Shown here piece after piece: positions 7,921-17,168 of a stretch of 64,000 bases of DNA; position 1 is the stretch's first letter, and every line of letters starts with the position of its first letter. Below the pieces are notes generated by a model that ran no database searches, was not told where the DNA came from, and worked only from the letters and a program-made list of their open reading frames with translations. The DNA comes from Phyllobacterium trifolii (GTDB taxonomy: Bacteria > Pseudomonadota > Alphaproteobacteria > Rhizobiales > Rhizobiaceae): NCBI RefSeq assembly GCF_014192095.1, contig NZ_JACHXN010000002.1:361360-425359 (forward strand), given 5' to 3'. Both the position numbers and the translations under genes were made by a program.

Positions 7921-9309
7921 TTAGACTTCCACCGTCTGCAATGCAGCTGCTATTTTCGCTGCCAGGCGCTCCGCGACCTCTTCCTTGCTCATATCCGGCC
8001 ATTCCTCGACCCCTAATCGGGTGACAATCCGCACGGCGTTGCGGTCGCCGCCCATGACACCGGTGGCGTGGCTGACATCATTGGCGACGATCCAGTCCGC
8101 AGCCTTCTTGTCAAGCTTCCGCTTGGCATTGGCAAGCAGGTCCTGTGTCTCGGCAGCAAAGCCGACGACCAGACGCGGACGCGATTTGCTGTGACCCACC
8201 CCGGCAAGAATGTCCGGATTTTCGATCATCTGTAGCGCCGGAGCTTTTTCACCCGGCTTCTTCTTGATCTTCTCGCCCGCTTCGTTCGCGGTGCGCCAAT
8301 CCGCAACGGCAGCTACCATGATGGCGGCATCGGCGGGCAAAAGCTGCTCCACAGCATCGCGCATTTCACGTGCCGTTGAGACGTGGATCACCGTAACATC
8401 TTCCGGGTCCGGGATAGTGACGGGACCAGAGACCAGACGAACCGTTGCGCCGAGCCTGGCAAGGGCCGCGGCAATGGCGTGGCCCTGCTTTCCGGACGAG
8501 CGATTGGCTATATACCGAACCGGATCAATGGGCTCGTGGGTCGGCCCCGAGGTCATGACAATGGTTTTCCCCGCCAGCGGTTTCTGACGGCGGGCCAGTA
8601 GCCCCTCGATTGCTGCAACAATTTCAAGTGGTTCCGCCATACGGCCATCTCCGCTTTCACCACTCTCCGCCATTTCGCCCTTGTTGGGGCCGACAAAACG
8701 AATGCCGTCCTTTTGAAGCATCGCGCGATTTCGCCTCGTTGCCGGATGGTTCCACATTCTCGGATTCATCGCCGGCGCTATCAGCACGCGTTTATCGGTC
8801 GCCAGGAGGATTGCCGAGGCCAAATCATTGGCAAGGCCACTCGCCATCTTTGCCATCAGGTCAGCTGTTGCCGGCGCGACGACGATCAAATCAGCCTCCC
8901 GGGATAGGCGGATATGGCCGACATCATGCTCGTCTTCGCGCGAGAAGAGTTCCGTGAAAACCTTGTCAGCTGCGAGCGCACCCACTGCCAATGGCGTCAC
9001 GAATTCTTCTGCCGCTTTGGTCAGTACCGGACGCACCTGTGCACCACGCTCGCGCAGACGCCGGATAAGATCAAGGCATTTATAGGCTGCAATTCCCGCA
9101 CCGATGATCAAAAGGATTCGGCGCCCGGATAACGAGCCGGAGGCACGTATCGTCGTTGACATTGCGGGGGTCGCCATCGGGATTGCATTCCCCAGTTCTC
9201 CGAGGATAAGCCGCACTTCTTCTTCCATCGAGCGGCCATGCGCTGCGGCACGCAAACGCAGCTTTTCCTTGATGGAGACGTCAAGATTGCGGATGGTGAT
9301 ACTGGCCAT
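7921..9309 (-). CDS. coaBC: RHH-domain fused phosphopantothenoylcysteine decarboxylase/synthetase
   Basis: Bifunctional coenzyme A biosynthesis enzyme that joins 4'-phosphopantothenate with cysteine and then decarboxylates the product. From the ATG at 9309 it has 462 residues. Residues about 60-230 are the flavoprotein decarboxylase (GRRILLIIGAGIAAYKCLDL, active-site region VGHIRLSREADLIVVAPATA, PAMNPRMW). The remainder is the synthetase (SGPTHEPIDPVRYIANRSSG). The first 40 residues, MASITIRNLDVSIKEKLR followed by AAAHGRSMEEEVR, are a FitA-like ribbon-helix-helix DNA-binding domain that is not part of CoaBC. No PIN-domain toxin is adjacent. Confidence 0.9.
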   Translation of the reverse strand: MASITIRNLDVSIKEKLRLRAAAHGRSMEEEVRLILGELGNAIPMATPAMSTTIRASGSLSGRRILLIIGAGIAAYKCLDLIRRLRERGAQVRPVLTKAAEEFVTPLAVGALAADKVFTELFSREDEHDVGHIRLSREADLIVVAPATADLMAKMASGLANDLASAILLATDKRVLIAPAMNPRMWNHPATRRNRAMLQKDGIRFVGPNKGEMAESGESGDGRMAEPLEIVAAIEGLLARRQKPLAGKTIVMTSGPTHEPIDPVRYIANRSSGKQGHAIAAALARLGATVRLVSGPVTIPDPEDVTVIHVSTAREMRDAVEQLLPADAAIMVAAVADWRTANEAGEKIKKKPGEKAPALQMIENPDILAGVGHSKSRPRLVVGFAAETQDLLANAKRKLDKKAADWIVANDVSHATGVMGGDRNAVRIVTRLGVEEWPDMSKEEVAERLAAKIAAALQTVEV

Positions 9310-9310
9310 A

Positions 9311-9424
9311 TGATTGCGTCCACTTGGATAACGATCGCTGGAATGCAATCATTGCAATCACATTAGCCGATATATACCTAGCTGAGAAGCTCGTACGTGA
9401 TGATGACAAGACAAATTGCAATCA
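9311..9424. promoter_or_regulatory. Heptamer cluster upstream of RHH-coaBC
   Basis: Four copies of GCAATCA or its complement TGATTGC occur at 9311-9317, 9345-9351, 9354-9360 and 9418-9424. The middle pair also makes an inverted repeat TGCAAT-C-ATTGCA (9344-9356). This could be an operator for the ribbon-helix-helix domain of the adjacent CoaBC fusion. The last copy lies inside the end of ubiB. Confidence 0.4.
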
Positions 9425-10955
9425 CCCAGAGCGCGATACGCCCCGAGCGTGTATGGCGGGCCTCCGCCTTGCCGATAGCGTGTGCCGTCTGATCATCAAA
9501 CCGCAAGCCATGTTCCGCCATCCTGTCGAGTTCCTTCGACAGCCGGTCAGCCCGCCCGACCAATTCCGGCACCTGACGTGCCAGATGCAGGACTGCCTGA
9601 GCCCCTTCACGCGCATCGACGAGAATGCCCTGCGGCCCGAGATTGCGGCGAATCCAGCTCCCGACCACCGGTTCCGAAGCCTTCCACATGTTGAAATGCG
9701 GATCCAGCGTGCGCGATACCCCTTCGACCACAACCATGGTCTTCTGCAGCATGACAAGTTCGGGCCGCGTTTCCATATCGAAGAGTTCCGTGACCTCGAA
9801 AAGCAGTGTGAGCAGCTTTGCCATCGAGATGGTTTCGGCCGGCTGGCCATGGATGGGTTCGCCGATGGCGCGAATTGCCTGCGCAAAGCTCGCGACATCA
9901 TGCCGGTGCGGCACATAACCGGCCTCGAAATGCACTTCGGCAACACGGACATAATCGCGCGTTATGAAGCCGTAGAGGATTTCTGCGAGGAACCGGCGCT
10001 CCTTCTTGCCAAGCCGTCCGGTGATACCGAAATCCACCGCAACGATATGGCCCTCGTCGTCGACGAACAGATTGCCGGGATGCATGTCTGCATGGAAGAA
10101 GCCGTCGCGCAATGTATGGCGCAGGAATGACTGGATCAGCGTTTCGGCGAGCTTGATGAGGTTGTGTCCGGCTGCGCGCAAGCCCTCGATGTCCGACATT
10201 TTGACGCCATCGATCCACTCGAGGGTCAAGACATCGCGTCCTGTACGCTCCCAATCGACAGTCGGAACACGAAAGCCCGGATCATCCTTGGTGTTCTCGC
10301 CGATCTCCGAGAGCGCGGCGGCCTCAAGGCGCAAATCCATCTCGATACGGGTCGTCTGCGCCAGCGTCCGCGTAACTTCAATCGGGCGCAGGCGGCGCGT
10401 GGCGGGTACATAGCGCTCCTGCCATCTTGCCACCAAAAAGAAACTCTCGAGGTCGTTGTTGAAACGCTGGCGCACACCCGGGCGCACAACCTTGACCGCA
10501 ACCTTCTTGGTTTCGCCATTGCTTGCAACGAAGGCCGGGTGCACTTGCGCAATCGATGCCGCAGCAATTGGTTCATCAAGACTTACGAAAAGGTCGGACA
10601 CAGACCGTCCAAGCGAACCCTCGATAGCCTTGATCGAAGCGTCCATAGGGAAAAAATCGAGCTGATCCTGCAGGAGTGCCAGATCGTCGGCCACTTCGGT
10701 CCCGACCACATCGGGCCGCGTTGCGAGGAACTGCCCGAGCTTGACGTAGGATGGTCCAAGCTTGTTGATGGCGCGCGACATGCGCTCGGAGCGCTGCGCC
10801 GTCATGGCGCGGCGCCGGGCCAAAAGGCCGGCCATTCGGTGACCAAAGGCGGGGAGACCACTCAGGCCCTCGGCTGGCAAAGCGGATATGACGCCTTCAC
10901 GCGTCATGATCCATCCGGCCCGCATCAGGCGAAATATTGCTGCAGGACTACTCAT
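9378..10955 (-). CDS. ubiB: UbiB/ABC1 atypical kinase-like protein
   Basis: Aarf/ABC1/UbiB family protein of 525 residues required for ubiquinone biosynthesis, probably as an ATPase acting on membrane-bound intermediates. The hallmark KxGQ motif is seen in NKLGPSYVKLGQFLATRPD, and the metal-binding DFG in VDFGITGRLGKKERR. The last about 20 residues form a hydrophobic membrane segment (IALWVIAICLVIITYELL). The ATG at 10955 is 7 bases after the ubiE stop, so the pair is an operon. Confidence 0.9.
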   Translation of the reverse strand: MSSPAAIFRLMRAGWIMTREGVISALPAEGLSGLPAFGHRMAGLLARRRAMTAQRSERMSRAINKLGPSYVKLGQFLATRPDVVGTEVADDLALLQDQLDFFPMDASIKAIEGSLGRSVSDLFVSLDEPIAAASIAQVHPAFVASNGETKKVAVKVVRPGVRQRFNNDLESFFLVARWQERYVPATRRLRPIEVTRTLAQTTRIEMDLRLEAAALSEIGENTKDDPGFRVPTVDWERTGRDVLTLEWIDGVKMSDIEGLRAAGHNLIKLAETLIQSFLRHTLRDGFFHADMHPGNLFVDDEGHIVAVDFGITGRLGKKERRFLAEILYGFITRDYVRVAEVHFEAGYVPHRHDVASFAQAIRAIGEPIHGQPAETISMAKLLTLLFEVTELFDMETRPELVMLQKTMVVVEGVSRTLDPHFNMWKASEPVVGSWIRRNLGPQGILVDAREGAQAVLHLARQVPELVGRADRLSKELDRMAEHGLRFDDQTAHAIGKAEARHTRSGRIALWVIAICLVIITYELLS

Positions 10956-10962
10956 GCTGCGA

Positions 10963-11739
10963 TCACAGCTTCCAGCCGGAATGCAGCGCGGCGACACCAC
11001 CGGTGAAATTGCGCCAGCTGACCCGTTCGAACCCGGCCTTGCGGATCATTTCGGCGAAATCGGACTGGCGCGGAAACTTGCGAATAGACTCCACCAGATA
11101 TTGATAGCTGTCAGCATCGCCGGTCACGGCCTTGCCGATCTTTGGAATGGCCTTGAACGACCACGCATCATAAATCTTGTCGAGAACCGGCAATTCGACC
11201 TCGGAGAATTCGAGGCAAAGAAAGCGTCCGCCGGGCTTCAGCACGCGAAAAGCCTCAGCCAATGCCCGATCGATATGCGGCACGTTGCGGATACCGAAGG
11301 CGATCGTATAAGCGTCGAAACGTGCATCCTCGAAGGGAAGTTCTTCGGCATTGGCCTCCACAAACTCGGTATTGTCGGCAAGCCCCTGCTTTTCAGCGCG
11401 ATCGCGGCCGACGCCAAGCATCGAACCATTGATATCGAGGATTGTCGCATGGGCATTGCGGTTTGACGCCTCAACGATACGGAAGGCAACGTCGCCGGTG
11501 CCGCCAGCGACGTCGAGCACATTCCAGCTGGCCGTTTTTGAGGGGGCGAGCCAGGCAATCATCGAATCCTTCCAGACACGATGCAGGCCGCCAGACATCA
11601 AATCGTTCATCACGTCATAGCGTTTGGCGACGCGGTGGAAGACGTCATTGACGCGTGTCTGCTTTTCCCCATCGCTGACATCCTGAAACCCGAAGGACGT
11701 TTCCATGCCGCCGTGGGCACCGGTGCGTTGCTGGCTCAT
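10963..11739 (-). CDS. ubiE: Ubiquinone/menaquinone C-methyltransferase
   Basis: Class I SAM-dependent methyltransferase of 258 residues that methylates the benzoquinol ring in ubiquinone synthesis. It carries the SAM-binding [16 protein letters not shown], the UbiE signatures [18 protein letters not shown] and [18 protein letters not shown], and the C-terminal [18 protein letters not shown]. It is the first gene of a ubiE-ubiB pair and is divergent from add. Confidence 0.95.
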   Translation of the reverse strand: MSQQRTGAHGGMETSFGFQDVSDGEKQTRVNDVFHRVAKRYDVMNDLMSGGLHRVWKDSMIAWLAPSKTASWNVLDVAGGTGDVAFRIVEASNRNAHATILDINGSMLGVGRDRAEKQGLADNTEFVEANAEELPFEDARFDAYTIAFGIRNVPHIDRALAEAFRVLKPGGRFLCLEFSEVELPVLDKIYDAWSFKAIPKIGKAVTGDADSYQYLVESIRKFPRQSDFAEMIRKAGFERVSWRNFTGGVAALHSGWKL

Positions 11740-11851
11740 TGTGCTACCTGTTTTTCAAATCGCCAGAACCATAGAAGATTGAAACGCATAAGGCTATTGT
11801 CTCTTGCGCGATGAAGCGCCGCGTTGATCTGTTTTGTCGGGGGTGACCGGG

Positions 11852-12871
11852 ATGGTTCTGAAAGCCGAATTGCATTGCCATATCGAAGGCGCCACCTCAC
11901 CCCGTCTGGTCGAACGGAAAGCCATCAAATATGGTGCCGACGTCTCCGCATTCATCCAGGATGGCAAATTCATCTGGCACGATTTCACCTCGTTCCTGCA
12001 CGCATTCGATCAGGCTTCGATGCTTTTCCGCACGGCAGAGGATTATGCGGATCTCGCTGAAGACTATCTTCTGTCGTTGAGCCGGCAAGACGCCATCTAT
12101 TCGGAGTTTTTCATATCGACGGATCACGCCATTAGCGCCGGGCTCGACCCGCGCGCCTACATCGATGGTTTGGCGGAAGGGATGCGCCGGGCCAAGGCTG
12201 CGACCGGTATCGAATCCCGGATGATTGCGACTGGCCTGCGCCACAAGGGACCGGAGGCCGTCACGGCAGCAGCACAATACATTGTAGCCAATCCGCACCC
12301 CTTGATCACCGGTTTCGGCATGGCAGGCGATGAGCGCATGCATCACCCTGGCGATTTTGCAGCTGCATTCCATATCGCGCGCAATGCGGGGCTCGGAATA
12401 ACTGTGCATGCGGGCGAGCTGGCGGGGTGGGAAAGCGTGGCTGACGCGCTAGACACTTTGAAACCCGCGCGTATTGGTCATGGTGTTCGAGCCATTGAAA
12501 ATGCCGACCTCGTTAAGCGGCTGGCCGAGGACCAGATCGTTCTGGAGTGCTGTCCCGGCTCGAATATCTCGCTGGGCGTTTATCCGGATTTTCCATCGCA
12601 TCCTTTTGCGGCGCTTGCCGAAGCTGGCGTCCCGATAACGCTCAATGCCGACGATCCGCCCTATTTCCATACGGATCTTGCGCGCGAATATGAGATCGCA
12701 GCCACATATTTCGGCTATGACGACGGGAAACTGACGGAAGTCACCGCGACCGCGCTCAGGGCCGCTTTTGTCGATGAAGACACCCGAACTGCGCTGCTGG
12801 TGCGGCTCTATCCGGACAAAACTGTGCGCGTTTCGGATGAGGTCTTTGCAGGATCAGTCTCAAGCAGCTAA
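11852..12871 (+). CDS. add: Adenosine deaminase
   Basis: Zinc-dependent aminohydrolase of 339 residues converting adenosine and deoxyadenosine to inosine forms. Zinc ligands HCH at residues 8 and 10 (AELHCHIEG), the catalytic region TVHAGE, the HGVRA segment and NADDPPYF (family T/A-DDP) are present. The ATG at 11852 is preferred over a TTG 18 bases upstream because it sits behind a G-rich Shine-Dalgarno and gives the standard N-terminus. Together with the downstream nucleoside genes it belongs to purine salvage. Confidence 0.92.
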   Translation: MVLKAELHCHIEGATSPRLVERKAIKYGADVSAFIQDGKFIWHDFTSFLHAFDQASMLFRTAEDYADLAEDYLLSLSRQDAIYSEFFISTDHAISAGLDPRAYIDGLAEGMRRAKAATGIESRMIATGLRHKGPEAVTAAAQYIVANPHPLITGFGMAGDERMHHPGDFAAAFHIARNAGLGITVHAGELAGWESVADALDTLKPARIGHGVRAIENADLVKRLAEDQIVLECCPGSNISLGVYPDFPSHPFAALAEAGVPITLNADDPPYFHTDLAREYEIAATYFGYDDGKLTEVTATALRAAFVDEDTRTALLVRLYPDKTVRVSDEVFAGSVSSS

Positions 12872-12880
12872 GAACCCGTC

Positions 12881-13003
12881 TTGAAACTCTACTGCGGCGG
12901 TCATCTGACGTGGTTTTCTGCGCTTCCGGTGCTCACGGACTTAATGTACGCTGTGCTCCGGTTCTCGAAGACCACTCCACTGACTCGCCGCAGCGACTTT
13001 CAA
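12881..13003. repeat. 123-base palindromic intergenic repeat
   Basis: The segment starts TTGAAACTCTACTGCGGCG and ends with the near-complement CGCCGCAGCGACTTTCAA. The arms pair over about 55 bases with few mismatches, leaving a short AT-rich centre around ACTTAATGTACG. It fills the add-upp gap and could act as a transcript end or stabilising hairpin. It resembles dispersed palindromic repeats of rhizobial-type genomes, from memory only. Confidence 0.75.
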
Positions 13004-13048
13004 AACAGGCTCCAAAGTCTGCAGAATTTTTAGTAAGAGGGGTTTCCA

Positions 13049-13675
13049 ATGGGCGTGACGATTGTTTCCCACCCGCTTGTCCAGCACAAGCTTACCATAA
13101 TGCGTGACAAGGATACCTCTACCGCGGGCTTCCGGCGACTGCTCAAAGAAATATCGCTGCTCCTTTGCTATGAGGTGACGCGTGACCTGCAATTGACCAA
13201 TATCCGCATCGAGACTCCTTTGACGGAAATGGATTCCCCGGTGATCGAGGGCAAGAAACTGGTCTTCGCCTCGATTCTACGCGCGGGCAATGGCCTGCTC
13301 GAAGGCATGCTCGACCTCGTTCCGGCGGCGCGGGTCGCGCATATCGGACTTTATCGTGATCATGAAACGTTGCTGCCGGTCGAATATTATTTCAAGGCAC
13401 CCGAAGATATCGTCAACCGGCTAATTATCGTGGTCGACCCTATGCTTGCAACAGCCAACTCGGCCATCGCCGCCATCCAGAAGCTGAAGGATCGCGGAGC
13501 CAGCAATATCCGTTTCCTCTGCCTTCTCGCGGCGCCGGAAGGCATCGAGCGCTTTACCAATGCGCATCCGGACGTGCAGGTTTTCACCGCGGCGATCGAC
13601 AGTCACTTGAATGAAAAGGGCTATATAGTTCCCGGCCTCGGTGATGCTGGCGACCGCATGTACGGGACGAAATAA
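13049..13675 (+). CDS. upp: Uracil phosphoribosyltransferase
   Basis: Type I PRTase of 208 residues making UMP from uracil and PRPP. The PRPP loop is [18 protein letters not shown]; the usual Gly-Gly after LAT is Ala-Asn here. The uracil-binding C-terminus [16 protein letters not shown] is intact. The N-terminus [12 protein letters not shown] is typical. A GAGGGG Shine-Dalgarno is in front of the ATG. It is convergent with deoA with no intergenic base. Confidence 0.95.
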   Translation: MGVTIVSHPLVQHKLTIMRDKDTSTAGFRRLLKEISLLLCYEVTRDLQLTNIRIETPLTEMDSPVIEGKKLVFASILRAGNGLLEGMLDLVPAARVAHIGLYRDHETLLPVEYYFKAPEDIVNRLIIVVDPMLATANSAIAAIQKLKDRGASNIRFLCLLAAPEGIERFTNAHPDVQVFTAAIDSHLNEKGYIVPGLGDAGDRMYGTK

Positions 13676-14992
13676 TCAAGGTCCTACCCGGCGAAGCACT
13701 GGGGCAATCGTGCGGGGTTTGCGCTCGGAAAACCCGTAGGCGGCCTGGATTACCTTTACTGCTGCTGCTGCATCGGCGTCGGTTCGGGCGTGGACCAAGG
13801 CAATTGGTTCTCCCTCTTCCATTCTTGCCCCGATTGGCTGTAACGCCGTGATACCGACCGCATGATCGATGGGGTCCTGCGGGCGAATGCGCCCACCGCC
13901 GAGTGTTACGACAGCCACCCCGATAGCGCGCGTGTCGACGGCCGCGACATAGCCTGCCTGCGCGGCTTTGACTTCATGCGTGATGGGCGCAACAGCCAGA
14001 TGGTGGCGGGTCCGGGAGATGAAATCCGTTGGCCCGCCTAGGCCTGCGACCATCCGGCCGAAAATCTCCGCCGCCTTACCACTGCTCAAGGCTTCGCTTG
14101 CCTTGTCAGTTGCGGCTTTATGATTTGGGGCAAGTTTGGCCGAAACCAGCATCTCTGCGGCAAGCGCCAAAGTCACCGCTTCGAGCCGCGTATCACGCCG
14201 GTCCCCGGTAAGGAAATCGACGGCATTTCTGACCTCAACCGCATTGCCGGCGGCTAGTGCCAGAGGTTCGTTCATATCCGTGAGAACGGCCGTCGTTGTC
14301 AGCCCGGCTCCAGCCGCGACCGCCACGATACTTTCAGCCAATGACACAGCATCGCGGTTTCTGGTCATAAAGGCGCCATTGCCCGATTTCACGTCCAGCA
14401 CCAGCGCATTCAGGCCAGCGGAAAGTTTCTTGGACAAGATTGAAGCGGTGATAAGCGGGATCGATTCGACGGTCGCCGTCACATCGCGGATCGAATAGAA
14501 CCGCTTGTCGGCGGGTGCGAGATTGGCGGTCTGGCCGATAATTGCGCAACCCACCTCGTGGACGACCTTGCGAAACAAAGCGTTGTCGGGCTGGCTGCGA
14601 TAGCCGGGGATTGAGTCCATCTTGTCGAGTGTACCGCCGGTATGACCGAGCCCTCGTCCCGAGATCATCGGTACGTAAGCACCGCAGGCTGCTACGATTG
14701 GCGCGAGTATCAGCGAGACGTTGTCACCAACGCCGCCAGTCGAATGCTTGTCGACGGCAGGGCCGGGCAAGTCCGACCAATCAAGAATATCGCCGGAATC
14801 GCGCATGGCCAAGGTGAGTGCCACGGCCTCGTCCCGTTTCATGCCATTGAAAAATATGGCCATGGCAAAGGCGGCAACCTGTCCCTCGGTGATCGACCCT
14901 GAACTCATCGCGTTGATGAAAGCTGTGATATCGGCAGCGTCCAGAGTATGACCGTCGCGCTTTCGCCGGATAATTTCCTGCGGCAACAACAT
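13676..14992 (-). CDS. deoA: Thymidine phosphorylase
   Basis: Pyrimidine nucleoside phosphorylase of 438 residues, cleaving thymidine to thymine and deoxyribose-1-phosphate. The signature SGRGLGHTGGTLDKMDSIPG is present with the phosphate-binding DKHSTGGVGDNVSL upstream. It is the last gene of a nucleoside uptake and salvage operon, starting 3 bases after the purine nucleoside phosphorylase stop. Confidence 0.95.
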   Translation of the reverse strand: MLLPQEIIRRKRDGHTLDAADITAFINAMSSGSITEGQVAAFAMAIFFNGMKRDEAVALTLAMRDSGDILDWSDLPGPAVDKHSTGGVGDNVSLILAPIVAACGAYVPMISGRGLGHTGGTLDKMDSIPGYRSQPDNALFRKVVHEVGCAIIGQTANLAPADKRFYSIRDVTATVESIPLITASILSKKLSAGLNALVLDVKSGNGAFMTRNRDAVSLAESIVAVAAGAGLTTTAVLTDMNEPLALAAGNAVEVRNAVDFLTGDRRDTRLEAVTLALAAEMLVSAKLAPNHKAATDKASEALSSGKAAEIFGRMVAGLGGPTDFISRTRHHLAVAPITHEVKAAQAGYVAAVDTRAIGVAVVTLGGGRIRPQDPIDHAVGITALQPIGARMEEGEPIALVHARTDADAAAAVKVIQAAYGFSERKPRTIAPVLRRVGP

Positions 14993-14995
14993 TGC

Positions 14996-15796
14996 TTAGC
15001 CTATCTCCCCGATCAGTACGCGGATGATCTTTTGAAGACGGACGCCGCCCTTCGGCGCAACATCCTTGGTTTCCTCATGCGAAAGTTCCGCACCAGTCAT
15101 GCCTGCCCCATAATTTGTGACGACCGAGCAAGCGACGACACGCAGTCCAAAAAATCGGGCCAAGATGACTTCTGGAACAGTAGACATGCCGACCGCGTCC
15201 GCGCCCATAGTGCGTGCCATGCGAATTTCTGCCGGCGTTTCGAAGGACGGACCTGAAAACCACATGTAAACGCCCTGTTCCAGCTTTTCGTCGACCTCGC
15301 CGGCAGCAAGGAGAAATGCCTCTCTCAGTTGTCTGTCGTAAGCTGTCGTCATGCCGACGAAGCGCTGGTCGGACGGTTCGCCGATGAGAGGGTTGAGGCC
15401 GGAGAAATTGATATGGTCGTCGATGAGCATCAGACTACCCGGTGCAAGATCGTGGCGGACCGAGCCGGCCGCATTTGTGAGGATCAGTATCTCGACGCCG
15501 AGATCGGCTAGCGCAGCGATAACCGGCCGCATGACCGAGGCATTTCCCTGCTCGTAATAATGAGCACGACCAGCCAGCATCAGAACCGGCTTACCCGAGA
15601 GGTAACCGGCAACTATCTCCCCAGCATGGCCGGAAACGCCACTATGCGGGAAGCCGGGCAGGTCGGCATAAGGAATTCGAACCGCATCTTCCACGGCATC
15701 AACCAGCGAACCGAGGCCCGAGCCAAGCACCAGCGCAACACGCGGCGCCAGACCGTTAAGTCTCTGAAAAAGCGCGCTGGTCGCGGGCGCGATCAT
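14996..15796 (-). CDS. punA: Purine nucleoside phosphorylase
   Basis: Trimeric (PNP/MTAP family) phosphorylase of 266 residues. It shows the phosphate site VLGSGLGSLVDAVE, the YLSGKPVLMLAGRAHYYEQG segment, ILTNAAGSV, the GPSFETPAEIRMARTMGADAVGMSTVPE core and VVTNYGAGM near the C-terminus. This is the PunA/trimeric type, not hexameric DeoD. It overlaps the cdd stop by 4 bases and precedes deoA by 3. Confidence 0.93.
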   Translation of the reverse strand: MIAPATSALFQRLNGLAPRVALVLGSGLGSLVDAVEDAVRIPYADLPGFPHSGVSGHAGEIVAGYLSGKPVLMLAGRAHYYEQGNASVMRPVIAALADLGVEILILTNAAGSVRHDLAPGSLMLIDDHINFSGLNPLIGEPSDQRFVGMTTAYDRQLREAFLLAAGEVDEKLEQGVYMWFSGPSFETPAEIRMARTMGADAVGMSTVPEVILARFFGLRVVACSVVTNYGAGMTGAELSHEETKDVAPKGGVRLQKIIRVLIGEIG

Positions 15797-16194
15797 GCGG
15801 CACCCTTGCCCAGGACGTCCGCCTCGAAGCCGTAAGGGAAAATATCCTTCATGGTCAGCGTTTCAACGATGCCGTTGTTATCGCAGAGGTGCAGACGGGT
15901 ATCCGGCCCGGCGAACTCCGCCAAACGCTGACGGCAACCTCCGCAAGGTGTGCATTTCGCCTTCTTTTCAGCAACGACGGCGATATCCGTGATCGTACCG
16001 CCGCCACCCATGACGAAGTGACCCAGCGCCGTCGTTTCGGCACACCAGCCTTCAGGATAGGAGATGACCTCGATATTGCAGCCGGAATAAATGCGTCCGT
16101 CGCTGGTACGAATGGCCGCTCCAACCGGAAACTGCGAATAGGGCGAATGCGTCTTCTGCATGGCGGCGAATGCCGCATCGAACAGGTCTTTCAT
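15793..16194 (-). CDS. cdd: Cytidine deaminase
   Basis: Homotetrameric-type cytidine deaminase, 133 residues. Zinc and catalytic motifs are CAETTALGHF (Cys and catalytic Glu) and PCGGCRQRLAEF (two Cys). It deaminates cytidine and deoxycytidine to uridine forms, feeding deoA and upp. The ATG overlaps the upstream permease stop by one base, placing it inside the transport operon. Confidence 0.95.
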   Translation of the reverse strand: MKDLFDAAFAAMQKTHSPYSQFPVGAAIRTSDGRIYSGCNIEVISYPEGWCAETTALGHFVMGGGGTITDIAVVAEKKAKCTPCGGCRQRLAEFAGPDTRLHLCDNNGIVETLTMKDIFPYGFEADVLGKGAA

Positions 16195-17168
16195 TATCTC
16201 TCTTTCACATAAGCGACACCGCCGGCCTTTGGCGGGATCGCCTTGCCGATGAAACCGGCCAGAAGCACAACGGTCAGTATATAGGGCAGAGCCTGCATAA
16301 ATTGCACCGGCACCTCGCCGATAAGTGGCAGCGGATGCCCCTGCATGCGTATTCCCACCGCGTCAAGAAAACCGAATAGCAGGCACGCGAACATGGCCTG
16401 AACCGGGCGCCATTTGGCGAAGATCAGTGCCGCGAGCGCGATATAACCCTTGCCGGCAGTCATGTCCTTGACGAAACCGGCCCCTTGCGCCGTCGCCAGA
16501 TAGGCGCCTGCGATACCGCAAAGCACGCCGCAGCAGATCACCGCGCGGTAGCGCAGCCAGGGCACCGAAATGCCGGCCGTATCCACAGCTGCCGGATTTT
16601 CACCAACTGCGCGCAGGCGCAGGCCAAAGCGCGTGCGATAAAGCACCCACCACGTAAAAGGCACAAGCAAGAACGCGAGATAAACCAAGATCGAATGGCC
16701 GGAGATCAGTTCGTAGTAGAGCGGGCCGATGACCGGTACACCGCGCATGGCCTCTGCACCCGGAAGATTGATCGGATTGAAGCGCGCAGCATTCGGCAAG
16801 GACGGCGTCCGCCCGCCCTGGCTGAACCATGCCTGGCCGAGGATGACGGTCGTGCCGGCGGCAATGAAATTGATCGCAACGCCAGAGACAATCTGATTGC
16901 CGCGGTGGGTGATGGACGCGAAACCATGCACAAGCCCGAGCGCGACCGATACCAGAACTGCCGCGAGCAACGCGAGGTAAGCAGAACCAAACCAGGTAGC
17001 GACTGCGCCAGCGGCAAAGGCACCGGCCAGCATCTTGCCCTCAAGGCCAATGTCGAAAATGCCGGCACGCTCGGAATAGAGCCCGGCAAGACAGGCAAGC
17101 AGGAGAGGCGCCGAAAGCCTGATGGTCGAATCGAAAAGCTGCAGGCCCGTTGTGAAAGAATCCATCAC
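16194..17168 (-). CDS. Nucleoside-type ABC transporter permease 2
   Basis: Inner-membrane permease of the BPD_transp_2 family, 324 residues with about eight to nine hydrophobic segments. The SERAGIFDIGLEGKMLAGAFAA segment is the family signature for BMP-linked (RbsC-like, YufQ/NupQ) permeases. It overlaps the other permease by 4 bases and is followed directly by cdd, so the transported substrates are probably purine or pyrimidine nucleosides. Confidence 0.9.
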   Translation of the reverse strand: MMDSFTTGLQLFDSTIRLSAPLLLACLAGLYSERAGIFDIGLEGKMLAGAFAAGAVATWFGSAYLALLAAVLVSVALGLVHGFASITHRGNQIVSGVAINFIAAGTTVILGQAWFSQGGRTPSLPNAARFNPINLPGAEAMRGVPVIGPLYYELISGHSILVYLAFLLVPFTWWVLYRTRFGLRLRAVGENPAAVDTAGISVPWLRYRAVICCGVLCGIAGAYLATAQGAGFVKDMTAGKGYIALAALIFAKWRPVQAMFACLLFGFLDAVGIRMQGHPLPLIGEVPVQFMQALPYILTVVLLAGFIGKAIPPKAGGVAYVKER

